A DNA stretch of 19,691 nt from Beroe ovata (taxonomy: Eukaryota; Ctenophora; Nuda; Beroida; Beroidae). The DNA lies in NCBI GenBank assembly GCA_946803715.1, contig CAMPET010000282.1:29765-49455 (forward strand), in the 5' to 3' direction. The translations under genes were made by a program, and so were the position numbers. Positions 1 through 9,800 of the stretch are shown piece by piece (the stretch's first letter is position 1; each line of letters opens with the position of its first letter). Below the pieces are notes generated by a model, which saw only the letters and a list, made by a program, of their open reading frames with translations, was not told where the DNA came from and ran no database searches.

Positions 1-420
1 AACACTTGCACTCATTCAAGCACTTACACTCATTCGAACACTCACACTAATTTGAACACTTATACTCATTCAAACACTCACACTCATCACAACACTTATA
101 CTCATTCGAACACTTACACTCATTCAAACACTTGCACTCATTCGAGCACTTACACTCATTCGAACGCTCACACTAATTTGAACACTTACACTCATTTGAA
201 CACTCACACTCATCAGAACACTTACTGCTTACACTCATTCAAACGTTCATACTCCATTCCAATGCCTACACTCATTCAACTACTTACAGTTACACTCATT
301 CGAACATGTACACACTACAGAGTGTAAGTTACACTCATCAGAACACTTATACTCATCCGATCACATACACTCATTCAAACACTTACACTCATCAGAAGAC
401 CTGCCCTGACTCGAACACTC
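1..420. repeat. 18-bp minisatellite
   Basis: Tandem copies of aacacttacactcattcg with substitutions, regular to about 236 and decayed after that. Because 18 is a multiple of 3 it yields an artificial reading frame rich in Asn, Thr and His; I do not take it as coding. It continues to the left of the window. Confidence 0.9.
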
Positions 421-789
421 TCAGAAGTATAAGTCTGACTCTGACGGTAATCCGCCTGCCGGCATATGGAGGGAAATGAACTCTGTGAGGGAAAATAAAC
501 TCTCAGTTTCATCTTCGTGCTTTCATCTTGTGCCTCGGTGTTTGAATTTTCCAAGTTAAGCTTACAATTACAACTACAAGACTGAAGACGTGCGCTCTGA
601 GTCTGACTTAAAGTTAAAAGTATGTACGATCCGAGTCTGTTGTCGGAGTCTGACGTCTGTAACTGCACGTGATCTGATTGTGTGTACACTGCACAATGTA
701 ACCGAGTCAGGAGACAATGTAACCGAGTCACGATCCTATCGGACTTATCGAAAGAGCTTGAAGTTGAACACTAAAATGGGATGCAGTAG
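421..789. other. Stretch with no recognised gene
   Basis: No exon or RNA gene recognised. It contains a short direct repeat, tgtaaccgagtca, at about 697-729. Confidence 0.4.
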
Positions 790-1023
790 ATGGGTGATAG
801 AGGAACTTGGAGTTGGAGGGTGGGTAGGAGCAGTGCTGTTTATGAAAGTGAAACTGAGACATGAGACTGCGGCCGTCAATATTTATATATGAACAAATCA
901 TATATTTGATTGAAGCAAATAATGTTAACCAAACGTCCCAATCCACACCAATATTACACGCGAAGTCCCGAAGTTTTTCAAAACTGTTGGGGCAGTTTTT
1001 GTCGAAATTTTACTTTCGGGTCA
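790..1023. repeat. Duplicated segment, copy 1
   Basis: 234 bp starting atgggtgatagaggaac and ending tttcgggtca. It recurs at 1025-1252 with a few substitutions and small indels (for example tatttatatatgaac against tatatgagc). The N at 1024 separates the copies. Confidence 0.85.
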
Positions 1024-1024
1024 N

Positions 1025-1252
1025 ATGGGTGATAGAGGAACTTGGAGTAGGAGGGTGGGTAGGAGCAGTGCTGTTTGAAAGTGAAACTGAGACATGAGAC
1101 CGCGGCCGTCAATATATGAGCAAATCATATATTTGATTGAAGCAAATATTGTTAACTAAACGTCCCAATTCACACCGATATAACACACGAAGTCCCGAAG
1201 TTTTTCAAAACTGTGTTTGGGCAGTTTTTGTCGAAATTTTACTTTCGGGTCA
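1025..1252. repeat. Duplicated segment, copy 2
   Basis: 228 bp, the second version of the segment to its left across the N at 1024. The divergence (a few percent) is of the order of allelic difference in a highly polymorphic animal. Confidence 0.85.
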
Positions 1253-1257
1253 AACTG

Positions 1258-1383
1258 ATGTCAAAGCCGCGTTTACGGTCGTACAGCGCAGTTAGCTTTG
1301 CTGGTGACATGGTCGAGGAAACACTTTTCGAACGCGATGTCACAAAATTGATATGGAAATCTGTGGGACATTCAGTACGTTAG
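1258..1383 (+). other. Small unplaced reading frame (41 codons)
   Basis: ATG at 1258 to TAG at 1381. The peptide begins MSKPRLRSYSAVSF and includes MVEETLFERDVTKLIW. It has ordinary-looking composition but no recognisable family, and could be an exon of an upstream gene or chance. 1384-1476 shows nothing else. Confidence 0.15.
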
Positions 1384-1596
1384 AACTATGCTAACTTTAA
1401 GAGATGAAACTTTAACCATCGTGTTGAAAAATGGACTTATGTTCAAGCAATGGCCGCGCGCTCTGAATTTCTTTTANAGTGAGTAACTGTGATATTGTGA
1501 TAACTATAAAGTTTTCAGTGAGTTACCAATTTCAACTTTCATATCCTTGTTCAGTTGGCCTTGAAGGACTTCTGTCTTAAATTGATGATACTCCAG

Positions 1597-2099
1597 GTGT
1601 TACAGCAGACAATGTATCAATAACCAAGGGAATTGACCATGTGGCTTCTTGTTTGATAACTGGACTATCACAAGCTGCAACTGTTACATTCAAAGACAAC
1701 ACAGGGACTTTGATAGACCCATTGAATGCTGGTTATGTTATAGATGATGGGAGTTCAGGTTTTGCAGGGGGTTCCCAGACAGCTACCTTGACTCTGAAAC
1801 CCACAATACTTGGGACATTCACAGGACCTTCTTTAACCTATGTTTGTACTGTACAGTCGACAAAATACCCAGCTTCACCACCACAGGATACAGATATCAC
1901 ACTCAATCTACTGAGTTTTGGTAATTTCAGTTCAACATACAAGATAGATTTATCTTCAGTTAATGTTTATATCTCGTAATAGTCACAACAAATTATTGAA
2001 AGTCTGTAAATCAATACCCGTTTGCACAGGTGTACAACCCATGGGAAATGAAGTGAAAGCAGGTACTACGGCTACCTTATCGTGTGTGATAACTGGATT
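1597..2099 (+). pseudogene. Orphan Ig cassette fragment (A exon plus truncated B exon)
   Basis: 1597-1920 is a complete A-type Ig exon (324 nt; private residue in DPLNAG, otherwise IDDGSSGF). 2030-2099 starts a B-type exon (VQPMGNEVKAG, through ATLSCVITG) that stops at the N at 2100. The stretch before it, from 1478, is the last base of a B exon plus the B-to-A intron, beginning immediately after the N at 1477. The island is therefore array sequence bounded by Ns on both sides. It is upstream of the signal-peptide exon and is either a misplaced contig or allele, or the remnant of a neighbouring paralogue. Confidence 0.75.
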
Positions 2100-2100
2100 N

Positions 2101-2426
2101 GAAAAATTCCCCCCCCCCCTCCGTAATCATCCGTGAGCAAAGCACAAACCCCCTCTCAGAAGGGAATTATTACGTAATCACGGACCCAACCCCTCCCCTT
2201 GGCCCTTCAGACGGAAAGGTATGAAAGTGCAAGTGCAAGTGAAAGGGATATGATATGTTGATATAGAGCCTTCTCCGGTGGTTACATAGTTCATGGATTG
2301 GACGATTAAATAAGAGTCGCATTAGTTACGATGAGACTCTCTTGTGACTCTGTTTACAAATGAAAATGTGTGTCAAGAGATATATGCTTCTTTGAAGGGA
2401 GTACAGCTAGTTTCAAGTTGTAATTG
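2101..2426. other. Non-coding stretch after the N at 2100
   Basis: Starts abruptly after the N with a C-run and a segment holding tccgtaatcatccgtga and, about 50 bp later, ttacgtaatcacgga, which are partly inverted copies and resemble a small mobile-element remnant. No exon recognised. Confidence 0.3.
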
Positions 2427-2592
2427 TATACATTGGGTATACGCTGAGTAGAAACAAGAAATAACACAGTGAGTGCTAGCGATATACAGTAAGTATACGC
2501 TCTGTAGAATGGAGCACAGTGAGTACTGAGTACTGGCGATATACAGTGGGTATACACTATATACGGTCAGTAGAGGGGAGCACAGTCAGTGC
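2427..2592. repeat. Degenerate minisatellite
   Basis: About three copies of a 50-65-bp unit built from gcgatatacagt, gggtatac, a tagaa/tagag run and gagcacagtgagtgc. Confidence 0.6.
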
Positions 2593-2607
2593 TAAATTGA
2601 ATTGCAT

Positions 2608-2766
2608 ACAGTTATTATCATGTCTTCTAATCAAATTCAAACTCAAAGCCTTAAGCCACGTGATAATGTGATATGACCTTCTTGGAATCCAAGAAGGTCA
2701 TATCACATTATCACGTGGCTTAAGGCTTTGAGTTTGAATTTGATTAGAAGACATGATAATAACTGT
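2608..2766. repeat. Perfect 159-bp palindrome
   Basis: Left arm 2608-2686 and right arm 2688-2766 are exact reverse complements (79 bp each) around a single central A at 2687. Arm ends read acagttattatcatg and catgataataactgt. Past the ends pairing continues weakly (attg/caat). It may be a mobile-element foldback, a genuine cruciform-forming palindrome or a library fold-back artefact. Confidence 0.95.
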
Positions 2767-2814
2767 TCAATATGTTAATGTAGCTGTAGTGTAGCCTAGC
2801 GATGCAATGCTAAA

Positions 2815-3300
2815 AGATTGCTAGGTCGCAGACCGCGGTACCCAGTTGCAGTGAGCTCGAGCGGCGAACGCCGCGCCGGCATTGTCGGCCGATGTTGCGT
2901 GTTATATATCTGTCCACTGTTTCTTGCGCGCGGCATGGCACGCGCGCCTTCATCGAAGGTCTCCCTAGGCGCGCGCGCTGCTCCTTTTTGCTATAATGCG
3001 CTGTCCGCTGTCTGATCTGAGAATACAATGCAATAATGCGCGCGCTGATGCATTATTGCATTGCATTCTCAGATCAGACATTAAAGTAAGGGGTGCGAAG
3101 TGCGCATCAATATTAAACCCTGCACTGTAGCACGTTCAGCAGATTTTATCTGACCGGACCTTTGTTTCTCGCACTCGGCGCGCGCAAGCTTCATCGAATT
3201 GAAGGCCGAATCAGGCGCCTGTACGGACTTCAATAAAGGCGTGAAGCAAACGCGAGCAACAGGTCAGGTAACATCTGACACGCGCGAACTTATTCTCTGA
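2815..3300. other. CpG- and GCGC-rich block
   Basis: Locally much richer in CG and gcgcgc than the AT-rich flanks (for example about 2830-2975 and 3175-3290). No exon recognised. It could be a CpG-rich promoter-side region of the receptor gene, about 500-900 bp upstream of its ATG, or an inserted element; the sequence alone does not decide. Confidence 0.35.
3009..3080. repeat. 31-bp-arm inverted repeat
   Basis: 3009-3039 (tgtctgatctgagaat...) pairs with 3050-3080 with one mismatch, around a 10-base loop (gcgcgctgat). Likely a foldback or MITE-like remnant at the edge of the CpG-rich block. Confidence 0.85.
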
Positions 3301-3737
3301 TTCTCAACGGCAGCTTGCATCAGGGATTGAATCCCACCAGCGGGGATAAAGAGAAATCCTACAACGATTTTGCATCACTAGACAAAAATCATGTGCGCGC
3401 AATTTGAGCTTGCGCTACATCTGCGCCACATAAGATCGATACCACCAGTGAGTGTAATAGTGTATGGACAATAGTACAGTATTTAGTAATGTCACTCATA
3501 AATTAATTTCTGGTTGCCAAATGCCTGGTTGACTTCAAAATCTCTAACACTTATCTAATCTCATCTTACTCTGCTTCTTGCAGTTTCATGTCCCAATATC
3601 ATTTCATTGAAATATTGGCACACATCTGTTTGCTGTTGGTTTTCATACATCCGGACTAGTGCTAGCTTGAATTTCATCTATTTGAAGCTGACTTCGTTTA
3701 CATATTACTCATTTTAATAAGTGGGATTTATTTAGGC
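3301..3737 (+). other. 5' flank of the receptor gene
   Basis: No exon or clear TATA promoter identified. An imperfect palindrome at 3593-3618 (ccaatat...atattgg) presents two converging CCAAT boxes about 120-145 bp before the start codon, a possible regulatory site. A splice-acceptor-like tract (ctgcttcttgcag) ends near 3583, so a 5' UTR exon could begin there. Confidence 0.3.
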
Positions 3738-3810
3738 ATGCCAAATGGTTACTTTGGCTTAATTCTTATCACTTGCCTGGTGATAGATTCAAAGACTGAT
3801 GCATTTGCAG
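3738..3810 (+). CDS. Exon 1: start codon and signal peptide
   Basis: The ATG at 3738 is the first in-frame ATG after a stop at 3663-3665. It opens 24 codons beginning [16 protein letters not shown], a short N-region and a hydrophobic core, and ends in D-A-F-A, a good A-X-A signal-peptidase site exactly at the exon border. The exon ends in phase 1 (donor gtaatc at 3811), so its last G joins TA at 3978 to make Val, the first residue of the first mature Ig domain. This places the 5' end of the coding region inside the window and shows that the Ig exons at 1597-2099 lie outside this transcript as assembled. No 5' UTR exon or promoter could be assigned. Confidence 0.75.
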
Positions 3811-6800
3811 GTAATCTTAACTATACCACCCCATACTTTATATGAGTGATCTTCCTTTTTTGATTGAGAGATGAAGGAAACCTTTTTCAGTGACACTCTA
3901 GTTTATGTGTATCTACCCATAAAAGTCATAACAAATCATTCAAATTCTGTTAATAATCCATACCCGTCTGCACATAGTACAAGCCACGGGAAAGGAAGTG
4001 AAAGCTGGAACTACTGCTACCTTATCGTGTGTGATAACTGGATTAACACAGCAACTAGATAGTGTGGTGTGGAAGAAGGGTGACATTGAAGTTTCCAGCC
4101 TTGCAGATAGCAGCAACTACATAGAACAAGCTGGTTCATATGGTTCAAATTCACAAACTACTACCCTGGAAGTAGTGGATGTCGGTAGCACATCAGTTGA
4201 TGATCTCAAGTGTGTTGTCACTTCAACTGAACATAGCAAGACAGATTATGCTACACCAGTACATTTGGGAGTTTTCAGTGAGTTACTGTGATAACTAAAA
4301 AGTTTTCAGTGAGTTACCAATTTCAACTTTCATATCTTTGTTCAGTTGGCCTTGAAGGGCTTCTGTCTTAAATTGATGATACATCAGGTGTTACAGCAGA
4401 CAATGTATCGATAACCAAGGGAGTTGACCATGTGGCTTCTTGTTTGATAACTGGACTATCACAAGCTGCAACTGTTACATTTAAAGACAACACAGGGACT
4501 TTGATAGACCCATCAAATGCTGGTTATGTTATAGATGAAGGGAATTCAGGTTTTGCAGGGGGTTCCCAGACAGCTACCTTGACGCTGAAACCAACAATTC
4601 TTGGAACATTCACAGGACCTTCTTTAACCTATGTTTGCACTGTACAGTCGACAAAATACCCAGCTTCACCACCACAGGATACAGATATCACGCTCAATCT
4701 GCTGAGTTTTGGTAATTTAAATACAAGACTCTAATTGTATTCATCTCTGATTCATGTTTATCTACCCATAATAGTCACAACAAATTATTCAAAGTCTGTA
4801 AATCAATACCCGTTTGCACAGGTGTACAAGCCACTGGGAAGGAAGTAAAAGCTGGTACTACAGCTACTTTATCATGTGTGATAACTGGATTAACAAGGCA
4901 ACTAGATAGTGTGGTGTGGAAGAAGGGTGACATTAAAGTTTCCAGCCTTGCAGATAGTAGCAACTACATAGAACAAGCTGGTTCATATGGTTCAAATTCA
5001 CAAACTACTACCCTGGAAGTAGCTGATGTCGGTAGCACATCAGTTGATGATCTCAAGTGTGTTGTCACTTCAACTGAACATAGCAAGACAGATTATGCTA
5101 CACCAGTACATTTGGGAGTTTTCAGTGAGTTACTGTGATAACTAAAAAGTTTTCAGTGAGTTACCAATTTCAACTTTCATATCTTTGTTCAGTTGGCCTT
5201 GAAGGGCTTCTGTCTTAAATTGATGATACATCAGGTGTTACAGCAGACAATGTATCGATAACCAAGGGAGTTGACCATGTGGCTTCTTGTTTGATAACTG
5301 GACTATCACAAGCTGCAACTGTTACATTTAAAGACAACACAGGGACTTTGATAGACCCATCAAATGCTGGTTATGTTATAGATGAAGGGAATTCAGGTTT
5401 TGCAGGGGGTTCCCAGACAGCTACCTTGACGCTGAAACCAACAATTCTTGGAACATTCACAGGACCTTCTTTAACCTATGTTTGCACTGTACAGTCGACA
5501 AAATACCCAGCTTCACCACCACAGGATACAGATATCACGCTCAATCTGCTGAGTTTTGGTAATTTAAATACAAGACTCTAATTGTATTCATCTCTGATTC
5601 ATGTTTATCTACCCATAATAGTCACAACAAATTATTCAAAGTCTGTAAATCAATACCCGTTTGCACAGGTGTACAAGCCACTGGGAAGGAAGTAAAAGCT
5701 GGTACTACAGCTACTTTATCATGTGTGATAACTGGATTAACAAGGCAACTAGATAGTGTGGTGTGGAAGAAGGGTGACATTAAAGTTTCCAGCCTTGCAG
5801 ATAGTAGCAACTACATAGAACAAGCTGGTTCATATGGTTCAAATTCACAAACTACTACCCTGGAAGTAGCTGATGTCGGTAGCACATCAGTTGATGATCT
5901 CAAGTGTGTTGTCACTTCAACTGAACATAGCAAGACAGATTATGCTACACCAGTGTATTTGGGAGTTTTCAGTGAGTAACTGTGATAAACTACCTATTCT
6001 TCCAATAATTGCCAATTTCAACTTCAGTATCCTTCCTCAGTCCTCACATTCTAACCTGGCCCTGGAAGATTTCTTGTCTTAAATTAAAACCTACTCTAGG
6101 CGTTACAGCAGACGATGTATCAATAACCAAGGGAGTTGACCATGTGGCTTCTTGTTTGATAACTGGACTATCACAAGCTGCAACTGTTACATTTAAAGAC
6201 AACACAGGGACTTTGATAGACCCATCGAATGCTGGTTATGTAATAGATGATGGGAATTCAAGTTTTGCAGGGGGTTTCCAGACAGCTACCTTGACTCTGA
6301 AACCCACAATACTTGGGACATTCACAGGACCTTCTTTAACCTATGTTTGTACTGTACAGTCCAAAAAATACCCAGCTTCACCACCACAGGATACAGATAT
6401 CACACTAAATCTGCTAAGTTTTGGTAATTTCAGTTCAACTTACAAGAAAGATTTATCTTTAGTGAATGTTTATATCTCGTAATGGTCACAACAAATTATT
6501 CAAAGTCTGTTAATGAATACCCGTTTGCACAGGTGTACAAGCCACTGGGAAGGAAGTGAAAGCTGGAACTACTGCTACCTTATCATGTGTGATAACTGGA
6601 TTAACAAGGCAACTAGACAATGTGGTGTGGAAGAAGGGTGACATTGAAGTGTCCAGTCTCTCAGATAGTAGCAACTACATAGAACAAGCTGGTTCATATG
6701 GTTCAAATTCACAAACTACTACCCTGAAAGTAGTGGATGTTGGTAGCACATCAGTTGATGATCTCAAGTGTGTTGTCACTTCAACTGAACATAGCATGAC

Positions 6801-9800
6801 AGATTATGCTACACCAGTACATTTGGGATTTTTCAGTGAGTTGCTGTGATAAACTATTCTTCCAATAATTGCCAATTTCAACTTCAGTATCCTCCCTTAC
6901 ATTCTAACCAGGCCCTGGAAAATTTCTTGTCTTAAATCAAAACCTACTCTAGGCGTTACAGCAGACGATGTATCGATAACCAAGGGAATTGACCATGTGG
7001 CTACTTGTTTGATAACTGGACTATCACAAGCTGCAACTGTTACATTTGAAGACAACACAGGGACTTTGATAGACCCATCGAATGCTGGTTATGTAATAGA
7101 TGATGGGAGTTCAGGTTTTGCAGGGGGTTCCCAGACAGCTACCTTGACGCTGAAACCAACAATTCTTGGAACATTCACAGGACCTTCTTTAACCTATGTT
7201 TGTACTGTACAGTCCACAAAATACCCAGCTTCACCACCACAGGATACAGATATCACACTCAATCTGCTGAGTTTTGGTAATTTCAGTTCAACTTACAAGA
7301 AAGATTTATCTTCAGTTAATGTTTATATCTCGTAATAGTCACAACAAATTATTCAAAGTCTGTTAATGAATACCCGTTTGCACAGGTGTACAAGCCACTG
7401 GGAAGGAAGTGAAAGCAGGTACTACGGCTACCTTATCGTGTGTGATAACTGGATTAACAGAGCAACTAGATAATGTGGTGTGGAAGAAGGGTGACACTGA
7501 AGTTTCCAGCCTTGCAGATAGCAGCAACTACATAGAACAAGCTGGTTCATATGGATCAAATTCACAAACTACTACCCTGGAAGTAGCTGATGTCGGTAGC
7601 ACATCAGTTGATGATCTCAAGTGTGTTGTCACTTCAACTGAACATAGCAAGACAAATTATCCTACACCAGTGTATTTGGGAGTTTTCAGTGAGTAACTGT
7701 GATAAACAATTTACCAATTTCAACGTCAGTATCCTTCCTTACATTTAAACCTGGCCCTGGAAAATTTCTTGTCTTAAATCAAAACCTACTCTAGGTGTTA
7801 CAGCAGACAATGTATCGATAACCAAGGGAGTTGACCATGTGGCTACTTGTTTGATAACTGGACTATCACAAGCTGCAACTGTTACATTCAAAGACAACAC
7901 AGGGACTTTGATAGACCCATCAAATGCTGGTTATGTTATAGATGATGGGAGTTCAAGTTTTGCAGGGGGTTCCCAGACAGCTACCTTGACTCTGAAACCA
8001 ACAATTCTTGGGACATTCACAGGATCTTCTTTAACCTATGTTTGCACTGTACAGTCGACAAAATACCCAGCTTCACCACCACAGGATACAGATATCACAC
8101 TCAATCTGCTAAGTTTTGGTAATTTTAGTTCAACATACAAGATAGATTTATCTTCAGTTAATGTTTATATCTCGTGATAGTCACAACAAATAATTCAAAG
8201 TCTATCAATGAATACCCGTTTGCACAGGTGTACAAGCCACTGGGAAGGAAGTGAAAGCTGGTACTACAGCTACCTTATCGTGTGTGATAACTGGATTAAC
8301 AAGGCAACTAGACAATGTGGTGTGGAAGAAGGGTGACATTAAAGTGTCCAGTCTCTCAGATAGTAGCAACTACATAGAACAACCTGGTTCATATGGTTCA
8401 AATTCACAAACTACTACCCTGAAAGTAGTGGATGTTGGTAGCACATCAGTTGATGATCTCAAGTGTGTTGTCACTTCAACTGAACATAGCAAGACAGATT
8501 ATGCTACACCAGTGTATTTGGGAGTTTTTAGTGAGTTGCTGTGATACTTTTTTCAATTGCCAATTCCTTATCTTTACTTTATGTTTCATTGGTTACGTTA
8601 CCACCCAATTCTTCAGCGGTGACAGTGGTAGGGCAGGAAGTGGTTGCTGGGACTACTGGCACAATGACATGCACAGTTTCTGGGATATCAGCATCGCCAT
8701 CAAAAATAAGTTGGGTTGTAGCCGGCACTGAGTATGATTCAACATCAACTGATCAAACATACCGGGTAACTTTCATGAGATGTCATACAAATTGCCTGCT
8801 TTTATTTTGAAATATAAGATGCAAAATTTACTCTTGATGAAAGTTAAATACGGCATGACATGCCCACAGGTCATTGATGGGTCGTTTGGAAGTCCTGATG
8901 CCGGTTCTATTGAGAGTAAACTTGAAATAACAGCTCCTAATTCCGATATATCGGTTACTTGTAAAGTAGAAGTTCCTGACGGAACATTTGAGACTGCAGG
9001 GGAGCAAAAAGTATTTGGTAAGAACACGGCGCGTGATTGCGCGCCACCCTCAAGGACGGGATTATTATATTGTGGGTCCCACTCGATATTCGATCCCGCG
9101 CTTTCCGTTTATGACGGCTGTTTTTCAAATACTTTGTAGATATCATGGTGTTCCATATGTTCACCAGTTCATATTCTCGAAACTTTATTCCCTTGTCGGC
9201 GTGAATAGGACACCATACTGAATTACTGAAATAACATCCTAGTGTAATTTATCTCATCACAAGGAGTACACAGTCATGATGATGTAACTCTGACTGGATC
9301 GTCCGCTATCCTGACATGCGTTGTGGACGGATTTTCGGCTACTGTAACCCAGAGCACTGATGTAGAATGGACAAGGAAGAGTGATGGTAAATACTCAGTA
9401 AATAACAGTGCACCATTCTAAGTTGCTTGACGTGGCGACAACAAAAATGACTGACTTTTCCTCATTTCGTCACCACATTGTGAAAAACTAGACTCTCTGA
9501 ATATACCAGCTATGCAGGGTGTTTTCCAACATGACACCTCCAGGCACGAAGATGGATGTATCGCTTGTCTCATGGTCTGAAACTGATGATGGAAATGGTC
9601 ACAAGGTCGGAACAACAACTCTCTCAATCAGCGGGGTTCCCAATGATGAAACTTACTCTTGCAAGATAAGAATTGATGGCACCTGGGTGACTAAGGAGGT
9701 CACTATTGATGCCTTTGGTGAGGATTCAATGTTACTCTTGCTCAGACTTTGAGTTATCCATTCCGTATTGTAATCTGTGTTTGAACAAGGATCCCTGGGG

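Larger units (their letters stand above)
4178..5954 (+). repeat. Identical tandem cassette pair (847-bp period)
   Basis: 4178-5107 and 5025-5954 read the same base for base over 930 bp, including both introns. The first differences are at 4176-4177 against 5023-5024, and at 5108-5109 against 5955-5956. The other array cassettes show visible substitutions and intron differences. Confidence 0.9.

Noticed and set aside
52-327. 91-residue reading frame with Asn-Thr-Tyr-Thr-His-Ser repeats
   Set aside because: It is the translation of the 18-bp minisatellite; the period is a multiple of 3, so any frame without stops stays open.
1597-2099. Including these Ig exons as the first exons of the receptor gene
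   Set aside because: They lie upstream of the signal-peptide exon, the B exon is cut off at an N, and both edges of the island are Ns.
2608-2766. Palindrome as a microRNA precursor or transcription terminator
   Set aside because: The arms are perfectly paired with a one-base loop and far too long, unlike either type.
4775-5810. Minus-strand frames of 62 residues, repeated
   Set aside because: Antisense shadows of the B-type Ig exons; they repeat only because the cassettes do.
9387-9517. Intron 9387-9517 with the stronger-looking donor and acceptor
   Set aside because: It joins phase 1 to an exon needing phase 2 and breaks the frame; 9398-9509 keeps it, though the junction stays uncertain.
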